Below are positions 25,075 to 34,431 of a DNA stretch of 51,132 nt, piece after piece (within the stretch, counting starts at the first letter, position 1; every line of letters begins with the position of its first letter). The stretch is from positions 1-51,132 of the forward strand of contig NZ_RAZF01000020.1 in the NCBI RefSeq assembly GCF_003612555.1, read 5' to 3'. The notes beneath the pieces are model-generated. The model searched no databases. It was not told the origin of the DNA and saw only the letters and a program-made list of their open reading frames with translations. Made by a program: the position numbers and the translations under genes. This DNA comes from Acutalibacter sp. 1XD8-33 (GTDB taxonomy: Bacteria > Bacillota > Clostridia > Oscillospirales > Acutalibacteraceae).

Positions 25075-26349
25075 ATGAAAATTTTGGTAATCGGCAGCGG
25101 CGGACGGGAACATGCCATTGTCCGCAAGCTGCGGGAGAGCCCCAGGGCGGACCAACTCTTTTGCGCCCCCGGAAATGGCGGCATCTCCCAAGACGCGGAG
25201 TGCGTCAACGTCAGCGCCATGGACCAGGCGGGTATGCTGGCCCTGGCTCGGGAAAAGGCGGTGGATTTGGTGTTTGTGGCCCCGGACGATCCATTGGGAG
25301 CCGGCATGGTGGACTACCTGGAGGCCGGGGGCTTTCCCTGCTTCGGTCCCAACAAATTGGCCGCAGAAATCGAGAGCAGCAAGGTATTCTCCAAAAACCT
25401 CATGAAAAAATACGGGATTCCCACCGCCGCGTACGAGGTGTTCGACGACTCCGCCGCCGCGCTGGATTATATCCGCTCCCAAAACAAATACCCCGCCGTT
25501 ATCAAGGCCGATGGTCTGGCCGTGGGCAAGGGCGTCACCCTTGCCCAGAATGAATCCGAGGCTGAAGCCGCTCTCCACGCGCTGATGGAGGAGAAAATCT
25601 TCGGCGACTCCGGCAGTCAGGTGGTGGTGGAAGAATTTCTCACCGGCCCGGAGGTGACCGTGCTGGCCTTTACCGACGGCCATGCCGTGCGGCCTATGGT
25701 GTCCTCTATGGACCACAAGCGGGCTCATGACGGCGACCAGGGCCCCAATACCGGCGGCATGGGCACCATTGCCCCCTCCCCTTTCTACACGAAAGAGATC
25801 GCAAAAGAATGTATGGAGAAGATCTTTCTGCCCACCATGGAGGCCATGAACGCCGAGGGGCGCAGGTTTAAGGGATGCCTCTATTTTGGGCTGATGCTCA
25901 CCCCTGATGGCCCCAAGGTGATCGAGTATAACAGCCGCTTCGGCGACCCGGAAACCCAGGTAGTGCTTCCGCTGCTGGAGACGGACTTTGTGGATATCAT
26001 AGAGGCTGTGGTCAACGAGCGCCTCTCCGATCTGGAAATTCGCTGGTCCTCCGATGCCTGTGCCTGCATCATTCTCGCCAGCGGCGGCTATCCGGGCAGC
26101 TATGAAAAAGGAAAAGAGATCTCCGGCTTGGATGAAAACGGCCAGGCGGAAGGCGTTACCATCATCCACGCGGGCACTAAATGGGAAAACGGCAAATTTT
26201 ATACCGCCGGTGGGCGTGTGCTGGGTATTACGGCCAAGGGCGGCACCCTGGAAAAAGCTCTCCAAAAAGCCTATGCCGCTGCGGAGAAGATCCATTTTGA
26301 GGGCTGCTTCTGCCGCAGCGATATCGGCACCCGCGCCCTGGGCCGCTAA
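25075..26349 (+). CDS. purD: Phosphoribosylamine-glycine ligase (GAR synthetase)
   Basis: 424 residues of ATP-grasp fold: MKILVIGSGGREHAIVRKL, PAVIKADGLAVGKGV, DHKRAHDGDQGPNTGGMG (ATP and substrate loop), EYNSRFGDPETQVVLPLL and the C-terminal ligase domain LASGGYPGSYEKG. It makes GAR from PRA, glycine and ATP. The C-terminal domain and Walker-type grasp residues are complete. AAAAGGATGG precedes ATG 25075. Confidence 0.96.
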   Translation: MKILVIGSGGREHAIVRKLRESPRADQLFCAPGNGGISQDAECVNVSAMDQAGMLALAREKAVDLVFVAPDDPLGAGMVDYLEAGGFPCFGPNKLAAEIESSKVFSKNLMKKYGIPTAAYEVFDDSAAALDYIRSQNKYPAVIKADGLAVGKGVTLAQNESEAEAALHALMEEKIFGDSGSQVVVEEFLTGPEVTVLAFTDGHAVRPMVSSMDHKRAHDGDQGPNTGGMGTIAPSPFYTKEIAKECMEKIFLPTMEAMNAEGRRFKGCLYFGLMLTPDGPKVIEYNSRFGDPETQVVLPLLETDFVDIIEAVVNERLSDLEIRWSSDACACIILASGGYPGSYEKGKEISGLDENGQAEGVTIIHAGTKWENGKFYTAGGRVLGITAKGGTLEKALQKAYAAAEKIHFEGCFCRSDIGTRALGR

Positions 26350-26370
26350 GCGCCGGGCAAGGAGACGCGT

Positions 26371-27738
26371 ATGCAGGAAATTAAGTGTCCAAACTGCGGC
26401 AAGGTGTTTCAGGTAGACGAGGCGGGTTATGCCCAGATCGTCCAACAGGTACGAGGCAGGGAGTTTGAGAAGGAGCTGGCCGGAAGAGAACAGGCTCTGG
26501 CGGAACAGCACTGCCAGAATCTAAAAATCGCCCAAACCAGCCATGAACAGGCTCTGATAGAAGTCCGCGCCGAAAACGCCAAGGCTCTGGCGGAAAAAGA
26601 CCAGCTTATCATCCGGCTCAATGAGCAGCTGAAGCAGACCGGCACAGAAAAGGACCTGGCCGTTACCCAGGCTGTCACTGAAAAGGACCGGGAGCGGGTG
26701 GATGCTCTGGCAAAAAAAGAGGCGGAGTTGGCAGCGCGGGAAAAGCGCATCCTAGAGCTGGAAAACCAGCTCCAGCAGACCGGCGCCGAGAAAGAACTGG
26801 CCGTTACCCATGCCGTCACTGAAAAGGAGCGGGAGCTTGCCAGCCAGAAAGAACAGCTTCTTACCCTGCGGGGCGAGCTGGAGCGGGAACAGTCTGAGAG
26901 CCAGCTGAAAGAGAAAGCTCTCAAGGAGCAGTATGAGGCTCAGTTAAAGGCCAAGGACCAGCAAATCGAGTATTATAAAGATTTTAAGGTCCGGCAGTCT
27001 ACCAAAATGGTCGGCGAGAGCTTGGAGCAGCATTGCCAGAACCAGTTCAACCAGCTGCGCATGGCGGCTTTCCCCAACGCCTATTTTGAGAAGGATAACG
27101 ACGCCCGCACCGGCAGCAAGGGGGATTTCATCTTCCGGGAGAGCGAGGACGGAACCGAGTTCATCTCCATCATGTTTGAAATGAAAAACGAGATGGACGA
27201 GACCGCTACCAAGCACAAGAACGAGGACTTCTTCAAGGAGCTGGATAAGGACCGCCGGGAAAAGGGATGCGAATACGCGGTGCTGGTCTCCATGCTGGAG
27301 GCGGACAGCGAGCTATATAACGGCGGCATTGTGGATGTATCCTACCGGTACGAAAAGATGTACGTGATCCGGCCCCAGTTCTTTATCCCCACCATCTCCA
27401 TGCTGCGCAACGCCGCCCGTAATTCCCTGAAATACCGGCGGGAGCTCCGGGAGATACGAAACCAGCAAATCGATGTGGAAAACTTTGAGGCCGCCATGAA
27501 CGATTTCAAGGACAAATTCGGCAGAAACTACCGGCTGGCCAGCGAGCGTTTTCAGGCGGCTATCAAGGAGATCGACAATTCCATCGACCATTTGCAGAAG
27601 ATCAAGGACAACCTGCTGGGGTCCGAGCGCAACCTGCGCCTGGCAAATGACAAGGCCGAGGATCTGAGCATCAAAAAGCTGACCAAAAACTCCCCTTCTG
27701 TGCGGGCGATGTTCCAGGAGGCAGGCCAAGATTCATAA
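26371..27738 (+). CDS. DUF2130 protein with PD-(D/E)XK-like core and coiled coil
   Basis: 455 residues. N-terminal zinc-ribbon-like CPNCGKVF, then a coiled coil of about 170 residues, then a nuclease-like core: KGDFIFRE with D and [10 protein letters not shown] with E-x-K, which fits a PD-(D/E)XK active site. The coiled coil holds an internal duplication ([20 protein letters not shown] and [20 protein letters not shown], 46 residues apart). Biological role is not established for the family. It lies 21 bp after purD and may be co-transcribed, but no purine role is suggested. GGAGACG precedes ATG 26371. Confidence 0.85.
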   Translation: MQEIKCPNCGKVFQVDEAGYAQIVQQVRGREFEKELAGREQALAEQHCQNLKIAQTSHEQALIEVRAENAKALAEKDQLIIRLNEQLKQTGTEKDLAVTQAVTEKDRERVDALAKKEAELAAREKRILELENQLQQTGAEKELAVTHAVTEKERELASQKEQLLTLRGELEREQSESQLKEKALKEQYEAQLKAKDQQIEYYKDFKVRQSTKMVGESLEQHCQNQFNQLRMAAFPNAYFEKDNDARTGSKGDFIFRESEDGTEFISIMFEMKNEMDETATKHKNEDFFKELDKDRREKGCEYAVLVSMLEADSELYNGGIVDVSYRYEKMYVIRPQFFIPTISMLRNAARNSLKYRRELREIRNQQIDVENFEAAMNDFKDKFGRNYRLASERFQAAIKEIDNSIDHLQKIKDNLLGSERNLRLANDKAEDLSIKKLTKNSPSVRAMFQEAGQDS

Positions 27739-27790
27739 GCGGCCTTCCGTTTCGCCGCAACCAATACTCAAACGAAGGATGATATACACT

Positions 27791-29080
27791 ATGAAAGCGC
27801 CCATTACCTTTGCCATCGCCGGCTTTGGGGACCGGGGCAGCACCTACGCCTCCATGCAGGAGCTGTTCCCCGGCCGCATGAAAGTTGTGGCGGTGGCGGA
27901 CCTGAATCCGGACAAAGTGAAGAAAGCCAAGGAGCTCTATGGAATCCCGGAGGAAAACTGTTTTCAATGCGCTGAGGAAATGCTGGCAAAGCCCCGGCTG
28001 GCAGATGTGGCAATCATCTCCACCATGGACAGGCAGCACGTTGGCCACGCCCTCCCCGCCCTGGAGCAGGGTTACCATGTGCTCATGGAAAAGCCCATTT
28101 CCCCAGATCTTCAAAAATGCCGGGAAATTTTAGCCGCGGCGGCCGCCCATCCCCATCAGCATGTGATTCTCTGTCATGTGCTGCGCTACACCAAGTTTTA
28201 CAATACGCTGAAAGAGATTATTGACAGCGGGAAGATAGGCGATGTGGTTTCCATCTGCGCCAATGAAAACGTGGGATATTGGCACCAGGCCCACTCCTTT
28301 GTGCGGGGCAACTGGCGGAACTCCGACGAAACCAGCCCCATGATTCTACAAAAGTCCTGCCATGATATGGACATTCTCACCTGGCTGGTGGGGAAAAAAT
28401 GCAAGTCTGTGTCCTCCATCGGCGGAATCCATCTGTTCAAGCCCGAATGCGCTCCCGAAGGCTCCACTCCCTACTGCCTGGGCGGCTGCAAAGTAAAGGA
28501 CAACTGTATTTTTGACGCGGAGAAGATCTATATCACCGGGGAAAAAACCGGATTGCTCCACGGCGGGAACTGGATCAGCTCCATCCTCAGCGTAGAAAAC
28601 ACTGTAGAGTCCACCTATGCCGCTTTGAAAGACGGTCCCTATGGCCGGTGTGTGTTCCACTGTGACAACAACGTGGTAGACCACCAACAGACCAACCTTT
28701 TGATGGAGGACGGATCCACCATCAGCTTTACGATGTGCGCTTTTACTGAAAATTGCTACCGCTATTTCAAGGCCATGGGCACAAAGGGCGAGATAGAGGC
28801 GGATATGAAGTCCAACACCATCCGGCTCCGGGTTTTCGGCCAGGGCGAGGAGGTTCTCGACCTAAACACCACCAAGGATCTCAAGGGCCACGGCGGCGGC
28901 GACAGTGGAATTATCGCCGATTTTCTGGACATGCTGATCGACGGCGCGCCGCCCACCGAGCGCACCACCACCCTGGAAAGCTCCATGGAAAGCCACTATA
29001 TCGCGCTGGCAGCGGAGGAATCCCGTCTGAACGGCGGCGAACGGATCGATCTGGACGCTTTCCGGGCCCGGCATAGTTAA
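27791..29080 (+). CDS. Gfo/Idh/MocA family oxidoreductase
   Basis: 429 residues from ATG 27791, which has GAAGGATGA 10 bases upstream; the ATG twelve bases earlier is too near the site. Rossmann start TFAIAGFGDRGSTYA, then HVLMEKPIS (the E-K-P motif of substrate sugar-ring oxidoreductases), and CHVLRYTKFYNTLKEI with the catalytic K region; late residues include HDMDIL. NAD(P)-dependent oxidation of a sugar, cyclitol or similar. Possibly acts on myo-inositol or glycoside-derived sugars; substrate unknown. Its cysteines (CLGGCKVKDNCIFDAEK) in the C-terminal half may form a metal or disulphide site. Confidence 0.9.
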   Translation: MKAPITFAIAGFGDRGSTYASMQELFPGRMKVVAVADLNPDKVKKAKELYGIPEENCFQCAEEMLAKPRLADVAIISTMDRQHVGHALPALEQGYHVLMEKPISPDLQKCREILAAAAAHPHQHVILCHVLRYTKFYNTLKEIIDSGKIGDVVSICANENVGYWHQAHSFVRGNWRNSDETSPMILQKSCHDMDILTWLVGKKCKSVSSIGGIHLFKPECAPEGSTPYCLGGCKVKDNCIFDAEKIYITGEKTGLLHGGNWISSILSVENTVESTYAALKDGPYGRCVFHCDNNVVDHQQTNLLMEDGSTISFTMCAFTENCYRYFKAMGTKGEIEADMKSNTIRLRVFGQGEEVLDLNTTKDLKGHGGGDSGIIADFLDMLIDGAPPTERTTTLESSMESHYIALAAEESRLNGGERIDLDAFRARHS

Positions 29081-29157
29081 CGCGGATTCCGCTTTCGCTG
29101 GCGAGTATGTGGCGTCTCGGCTTTCTTGCCAGTTTTATAAACAGAATAGGGCAGGAC

Positions 29158-29193
29158 AAAAAAGCAGGCGGATTCTCTCCGCCTGCTCTTTTA
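29158..29193. terminator. Bidirectional terminator between oxidoreductase and clpC
   Basis: GCAGGCGG (29164-29171) pairs with CCGCCTGC (29179-29186), with an A run at 29158-29164 and TCTTTT after it, so it can end both the plus oxidoreductase and the minus clpC transcripts. Confidence 0.8.
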
Positions 29194-29259
29194 AGGACAT
29201 CCTATCTGGAATGCCACTCCACTTTTTTCATAAGGGACAGAAGAAGCGCGCTTTTGGGG

Positions 29260-31698
29260 TCAACGCTCCACAAAGCTGAAGGCCTCATCCTGGTAGAGGC
29301 ATTGATAGCGCTTGCCTGAAACAATCTCTCCTTCCAGCAGCTTTTCAGAAGCCAAATCCTCGATCCGGCTCTGAATCACCCGGCGCAGGGGCCGCGCCCC
29401 ATAGACCGGATCGTAGCCTAATTTTGCCACGGCGGCTATCGTCTCCGGCGCAAACTCTACTTCCACTCCTAGCTCCCGCAGCTTGCCTTGCAGAGCCTCC
29501 AGCATCTTTCCAGCGATTTTCGCCGTGTCCTCCTCCGTCAGCTTATGGAACACGGTGATATCGTCCACGCGGTTGAGAAACTCCGGCTTAAACAGGTTCT
29601 TCAGCTCACCCATCACCGTCTCTTTGATCTTCTCAAAGTCCCGCTGGCCACTGTTCCCGCTGCCAGCAAAGCCTAAAGAGCTCTGCTTTTCCATAATCAG
29701 CCTGGCTCCCACGTTGGATGTCATAATGATAACCGTGTTTTTAAAATCCACTGTTTTGCCCTGGGAATCCGTCACCCGGCCGTCCTCCAGAATCTGCAGG
29801 AGGATATTGAACACGTCCGGATGGGCCTTCTCGATCTCGTCAAAGAGCACCACGGAATAGGGTTTCCGGCGCACCGCCTCAGTAAGCTGCCCTCCCTCGT
29901 CGAAGCCCACATAGCCGGGAGGGGACCCCACCAGACGGGATACTGTGTGTTTCTCCATATATTCCGACATATCGAAGCGCACCATGGCCTTTTCGTCTCC
30001 GAACATGGCCTCGGCCAGGGCCTTGCACAGCTCGGTTTTGCCCACGCCTGTGGGACCCAGGAAAATGAAGGAGCCGATGGGCCGGTTCTTATCTTTTAAT
30101 CCTACACGTCCCCGGCGGATAGCCTTGGCAATGGCGGAAACGGCCTCGTCCTGACCAACTACCCGGCGGTGCAGAGTTTCCTCCAGCTTCAGCAGGCGCT
30201 GGCTCTCCTCCTCCGTAAGCTGCGTGACGGGCACCCCGGTCCACATGGAAACAATATCCGCGATATCCTCCGCCGTGACCACGCTGTCGCTGCGTTCATT
30301 CTTTGCAGCCCACTCATCCCGGGCCTTTTCCAGTTCCTCCTGGAGCTCCTTCTGCTTATCCCGAAGAGCCGCCGCTCGCTCGAAATCCTGGGAGTTTACC
30401 GCCGCGGCCTTATCCCCCTCCAAATCCTTGATCTGCTTTTCCATATTCTGTAAGCTGTCCGGAGCGGTGAAGGCCCGCAGACGTACCCGGGAGGCTGCCT
30501 CATCCACCAGGTCGATGGCCTTATCCGGAAGGTATCGGTCAGAGATATACCGGGCGGAGAGCTTCACGGCGGCGTCAATGGCCTCGTCGGTAATCTTCAC
30601 CTTATGATGGGCTTCATACCGGTCTTTAAGCCCCTGCAAAATCTGCCCGGCCTCCTCCTGGGTGGGCTCCCCCACGTTCACCGGCTGGAACCGGCGCTCC
30701 AGGGCCGCGTCCTTTTCAATATGCTTGCGGTACTCGTTGATGGTGGTGGCGCCGATCACCTGGAAATCCCCCCGAGCCAGGGCGGGCTTGAGGATATTGG
30801 CCGCGTCTGTAGAGCCCTCCGCCGAGCCCGCGCCGATGATGGTGTGGAGCTCGTCGATAAAGAGGATGATGTCCCCGTCGTTCTTCACCTCGTCGATGGC
30901 AGACTTGATCCGCTCCTCGAAGTCGCCCCGGTACTTGGTTCCCGCCACCATACCGGTAAGATCCAGGGAGACCAGCCGCTTCTTTTTCAGAATCTCCGGC
31001 ACATCGCCTGTGTTGATTTTCAGGGCCAAACCCTCGGCCACAGCCGTCTTGCCCACCCCGGGCTCGCCGATGAGTACCGGGTTATTCTTTGTGCGCCGGG
31101 AGAGGATCTGGATCACCCGCTGGATCTCCTCAGAGCGGCCGATCACCGGGTCGATCTTTCCCTGGGCGGCCAGCTCCGTCAGGTCCCGGCCAAACTGCTC
31201 CAGGGCCTTGCCGGATTTCTTCTGGCCTGCCTCTCCCTCATGATTTCCCGCGAAGGAGGCGCTGCTCACCATGGAGGAGAGCTCCCGCACCACCCGGTCC
31301 GGGTCCACACCCAGGATCTTCAGAAAGCGCATGGCATAGCAGCTCTCGTCCTGCATAATAGCGATCAAAATGTGCTCAGTGCCTACGTAGGCGTTGTTCA
31401 GCCTTGCCCCCGCCATGGCCGCGACCTGTAGAATCTGTTTGGTGCGGGGAGTGAAGTTCTCCGGGGTGAGGCTGGTCTTTTCCCCATAGCCGATCCGCTC
31501 CCGCAGGAGCTTTTCATAGCCCTCGGCGGTAACGCCCAGCTTGTTCAGCACGGTATAGGCCACGCCGCTGCCCTCTTTCAGCAGACCCAGCATGAGATGC
31601 TCACTGCCGATGTAGTCGTGGCCCAGCTCCTGGGCGGATTCCACCGCCAGATTCAGAGCCTGATTTGCCTTTTCCGTAAAACCGTTGAAGCGGTACAT
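29260..31698 (-). CDS. clpC: ATP-dependent Clp protease ATPase subunit ClpC
   Basis: 812 residues. Two N-terminal Clp repeats (FTEKANQALNLAVESAQELG; ENFTPRTKQILQVAAMAG), AAA-1 with GEPGVGKTA and LFIDELHTIIGAG, a UVR-like linker region (AAAVNSQDFERAAALRDKQK), and AAA-2 with GPTGVGKTE and LFDEIEKAHPDV; the end is a D2-small domain. It unfolds substrates, including arginine-phosphorylated proteins marked by McsB, for ClpP. Last gene of the ctsR operon, separated from mcsB by repeat copy C. AAAAGGAG precedes ATG 31698. Confidence 0.97.
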   Translation of the reverse strand: MYRFNGFTEKANQALNLAVESAQELGHDYIGSEHLMLGLLKEGSGVAYTVLNKLGVTAEGYEKLLRERIGYGEKTSLTPENFTPRTKQILQVAAMAGARLNNAYVGTEHILIAIMQDESCYAMRFLKILGVDPDRVVRELSSMVSSASFAGNHEGEAGQKKSGKALEQFGRDLTELAAQGKIDPVIGRSEEIQRVIQILSRRTKNNPVLIGEPGVGKTAVAEGLALKINTGDVPEILKKKRLVSLDLTGMVAGTKYRGDFEERIKSAIDEVKNDGDIILFIDELHTIIGAGSAEGSTDAANILKPALARGDFQVIGATTINEYRKHIEKDAALERRFQPVNVGEPTQEEAGQILQGLKDRYEAHHKVKITDEAIDAAVKLSARYISDRYLPDKAIDLVDEAASRVRLRAFTAPDSLQNMEKQIKDLEGDKAAAVNSQDFERAAALRDKQKELQEELEKARDEWAAKNERSDSVVTAEDIADIVSMWTGVPVTQLTEEESQRLLKLEETLHRRVVGQDEAVSAIAKAIRRGRVGLKDKNRPIGSFIFLGPTGVGKTELCKALAEAMFGDEKAMVRFDMSEYMEKHTVSRLVGSPPGYVGFDEGGQLTEAVRRKPYSVVLFDEIEKAHPDVFNILLQILEDGRVTDSQGKTVDFKNTVIIMTSNVGARLIMEKQSSLGFAGSGNSGQRDFEKIKETVMGELKNLFKPEFLNRVDDITVFHKLTEEDTAKIAGKMLEALQGKLRELGVEVEFAPETIAAVAKLGYDPVYGARPLRRVIQSRIEDLASEKLLEGEIVSGKRYQCLYQDEAFSFVER

Positions 31699-31721
31699 AA
31701 AATCACTCCTTTTAGAAATTT

Positions 31722-32083
31722 ACAGACCTTGGGGACGCCGTCCCCAAACCCCTGCAACCTTTGAAAAGGTTGACGAAACTTTTACCCTGCTTCCTCACTT
31801 CGTTCGTCGCAGACATTTTACGTTTTCTGGCTGAGCTGACCAACGTAAAAGTTTTGCAGACTTCGCTCTGCGAAGTCTTAGCTTTCTTCAAAAGCTCGTG
31901 GGAGTTTGAGGGGTGAGCGTTCTGCCGGATACTTGGCAAAGCCAAGTATTGCAGACAAGCTGCGAACCGACCGAAGCGGGGAAGCTCCCCCAGTGGGGAA
32001 GAGTTCATGCAAGCATGAACTCTCCCGACCGAGTCGGCAGACGAGACCAGCTGAGACCCAACGCCCCACAGTCTTAGTATGCC
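31722..32083. repeat. Mosaic hairpin repeat, copy C (between mcsB and clpC)
   Basis: About 360 bp of nested hairpins in minus orientation: CAACCTTT/AAAGGTTG (31755-31772), TTGGGGAC/GTCCCCAA (31729-31747), ATACTTGGC/GCCAAGTAT (31929-31949), GAGTTCATGC/GCATGAACTC (32001-32022), AGACTTCGC/GCGAAGTCT (31858-31879). The segments TAAAAGTTTCGTC and CGGTCGGTTCGCAGC (minus strand) match copies B and D. Fills the mcsB-clpC gap; no gene is supported in it. Confidence 0.7.
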
Positions 32084-32087
32084 CGTT

Positions 32088-33143
32088 TTATTCCCCCATC
32101 CGCAGGGGCTCCAGCGCTTCCCGCAGGAGCTTTGCCCGCAGCTGGTCCCGTTCGCCCTCGCTTAGCTTTCGTCCTGCGGAAGTCATTAGCGTAGCCGGTT
32201 GAACCTTTACCGAAAGGGCATTCATGGTTCCCAAGTCCACATCGGCCAGCAGCCCTTGCGCGATTCCCAGCCGTACCAGCGACAGTAGCTCCGCCGCCTC
32301 GCCACCGGACAACAGCCGGGCGGATTTCAAGGTCCCCGCCGCCCGTGTGATTTTGTCCTGCCAGGCCAAGGAGCCGCCCATCTCCTGGCGAAGCCTCCGC
32401 TCCTCGTTCATCAGCTGCCCGGCGATGGCGGAGAGGTTCTCAATGGCCTGGTTCTCGCTGAGCCCCAAGGTGATCTGGTTGGACAGCTGGTACAGGTCCC
32501 CCACGGCCCGGGTCCCCTCCCCAAAGGCTCCCCGCAGGGTGAGCCCCAGCTTGGAGAGATTGGCCCCCATCCGGGCCATGCCGCCGCTCTCTGTCAAGGC
32601 AGGCAGATGGAGCATCACAGAGGCCCGCATTCCCGTGCCCAGGTTGGTGGGGCACTGGGTCAGGTAGCCGAATTCCTGGTCAAAGGCGAAGTCCAGGTTT
32701 TCGCCCAGCAGCGTGTCAATACGGTCGGCGGTCTCGGCGGCCTCCTTCAGGGCCATCCCCTCCCGGAGCACCTGGATCCGCACATGGTCCTCCTCGTTAA
32801 TCATAATGGCTATGCTCTCATCCTCTGAAACCAGCACCGCTTTACCCTGGCGGTCCGCGATGAACCCCGGGCTCACGATGTGCCGTTCCACCAGAGAGGC
32901 CGCCGCCTCGTTGGTAAGCTCCTCCAGCTGCAAAAAACGAAACTCCCGGGAGAGGACGCTGTTGCCGTTCAGCAGAGCGCCCCGCACCTCTTGGACTACC
33001 TTTTCCTTTTGCGCGGCGTTGGCCCTGGCCGGAAAGGGCTCCCGGCGCAGATTTCGGGCCAGCCGCACCCGGGTGCTGGCGGTCACATCCGGGCTCTCCC
33101 CAGCCTTCTCATACCATTTTTTTGCTTGGTTCGTCTCTGCCAT
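32088..33143 (-). CDS. mcsB: Protein arginine kinase McsB
   Basis: 351 residues, guanidino kinase catalytic domain: TRVRLARNLRREPFP (ATP-binding basic residues), DHVRIQVL, TQCPTNLGTGMRASVMLHLP with the conserved Cys, and RGAFGEGTRAVGDLYQLSNQ. It phosphorylates arginines of aberrant proteins, marking them for ClpC, and inactivates CtsR on heat stress. Requires McsA, encoded upstream. ATG 33143 follows GAAAGGATG. Confidence 0.96.
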   Translation of the reverse strand: MAETNQAKKWYEKAGESPDVTASTRVRLARNLRREPFPARANAAQKEKVVQEVRGALLNGNSVLSREFRFLQLEELTNEAAASLVERHIVSPGFIADRQGKAVLVSEDESIAIMINEEDHVRIQVLREGMALKEAAETADRIDTLLGENLDFAFDQEFGYLTQCPTNLGTGMRASVMLHLPALTESGGMARMGANLSKLGLTLRGAFGEGTRAVGDLYQLSNQITLGLSENQAIENLSAIAGQLMNEERRLRQEMGGSLAWQDKITRAAGTLKSARLLSGGEAAELLSLVRLGIAQGLLADVDLGTMNALSVKVQPATLMTSAGRKLSEGERDQLRAKLLREALEPLRMGE

Positions 33144-33182
33144 ACTTCATCCATCCTTTCTCTGCAAACGGGGAAAGCTCCT

Positions 33183-33719
33183 CTATTCCAACCCGTTTTT
33201 CGCCTTGAGTTCTTTGATTTGGTCCCGCAGCAGAGCTGCGTTTTCAAAGTCCTGCAGCTGGATTGCCTCCTGCATCAGGCGCTCCTTCTCCCGAAGCTCC
33301 GCCTCCGCCGGCTTTTCCTGGCGGGGGCTGGCTACCATCTGATGGTTGGGGTCCGACACCCGCAGGGCCGAGCCCCCCGGAGACTTCCCCTTGTGCCGGG
33401 CCGCGCCATGAATCCGTTGGATCACTGGCAGCAGCTGGGCCCGGAAGGTCTGATAGCACTCTCCGCACCCAATCTGGCCAGTCTGGGAAATCTCCCCAAA
33501 GCTGGCCCCGCAGCCGGGGCAGCGCTTTACCTCTGCCGCCGGAACCTCTCTCAGCAGCCCGCCCAGCAGACTGCCAAAGCCGCCCCAGTCTCCCAAAATG
33601 TGGCCATAGCCCTGTTTCTTCGCGCATTGGGCGCAGAGATGGGTTTCCGTAAGCTGTCCGTTCACCATGGACTTGATGTGGGTTGTAGCGGCCCGCTGAC
33701 CGCAGGATTGACACAACAT
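33183..33719 (-). CDS. mcsA: McsA, zinc-binding activator of McsB
   Basis: 178 residues from ATG 33719, with GGAGGTG six bases upstream; a TTG five codons earlier overlaps that site and is unlikely. Four C-x2-C pairs (CQSCG, CAQCA, CPGCG, CGECY) bind zinc, and the C-terminal UVR motif reads MQEAIQLQDFENAALLRDQI. McsA activates McsB, and its oxidation or heating releases McsB to act on CtsR. Between lipoprotein and mcsB. Confidence 0.95.
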   Translation of the reverse strand: MLCQSCGQRAATTHIKSMVNGQLTETHLCAQCAKKQGYGHILGDWGGFGSLLGGLLREVPAAEVKRCPGCGASFGEISQTGQIGCGECYQTFRAQLLPVIQRIHGAARHKGKSPGGSALRVSDPNHQMVASPRQEKPAEAELREKERLMQEAIQLQDFENAALLRDQIKELKAKNGLE

Positions 33720-33735
33720 ATAGCGCACCTCCAAA

Positions 33736-34422
33736 TTATGATTCTATATCTGGAATATCTTCCTTCTCTTTACTCCGCTTTACGGCGTCCCGCAGGACGC
33801 TTCGGTAGTCATCATAGGCATAGTCCTGATTCCACGCGTCTCCCTGGCGCATGGACAGGTAGATCCTCTGGAAATGCTCCTCCCCCGTCAGGGTAAAGGA
33901 CCCGTTGAAGGAGAGCAGCGGGTCCTCGCAACCGGCGCCTACCTGGAAATCCCCGTACAGGCTGTCGAAGCGCTCCTTCGCCCAGACAAAAGCCTGCGCG
34001 GCCTCTTCCAGCCGGTCCGGGCTGTCCAACCCGCCAAGGCACACCTCAAAATGCCTGTCATAATGATTGTAGCTGGCATATTTCCACTCAAATCCCAGCT
34101 CGGTCAATTTCTCCTCCAGAGCGGTATAGAAGCCCTGGGCCGCCAGCCACTCCTCCAAATAGTGCTCGATGATCTGGAACTTCCCTTTGGAGCCGGGGGC
34201 CGTCCAGGCGGGAAACTGGGTGCCGTCCCCGGCCAGAACCTGATGGACCGCGCCTTCGCTCTGCCCGGTACAGGAAAATTCCATTTGGGGGTATTTTTCC
34301 CCCAGTCGCTCCAGCAGGGCCCTGTCCTGGTCCTTGTGGAATCCCTTGAACACCCATCCGCCGCCCCTGCACCCTGAGAGCAGGAGCGCCACGGCCAAAG
34401 CCAGCAGGAATACCCGTCTCAT
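33736..34422 (-). CDS. Predicted lipoprotein inside the ctsR operon
   Basis: 228 residues. MRRVFLLALAVALLLSGC is a lipoprotein signal with Cys at 18, followed by a soluble domain with no recognised family (EKYPQMEFSCTGQSEGAV; EVCLGGLDSPDRLEEAAQAF). It is the second gene of the operon, nine bases after ctsR and 16 bases before mcsA; the usual order is ctsR-mcsA-mcsB-clpC with nothing between. Under CtsR control it would respond to heat or protein damage outside the membrane. Function unknown; a chaperone-like or stress-sensing role is speculation. Confidence 0.8.
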   Translation of the reverse strand: MRRVFLLALAVALLLSGCRGGGWVFKGFHKDQDRALLERLGEKYPQMEFSCTGQSEGAVHQVLAGDGTQFPAWTAPGSKGKFQIIEHYLEEWLAAQGFYTALEEKLTELGFEWKYASYNHYDRHFEVCLGGLDSPDRLEEAAQAFVWAKERFDSLYGDFQVGAGCEDPLLSFNGSFTLTGEEHFQRIYLSMRQGDAWNQDYAYDDYRSVLRDAVKRSKEKEDIPDIES

Positions 34423-34431
34423 CTTTCCCGC

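Noticed and set aside
25012-26511. 499-codon minus-strand frame over purD
   Set aside because: purD on the plus strand has full ATP-grasp motifs; the antisense frame has none.
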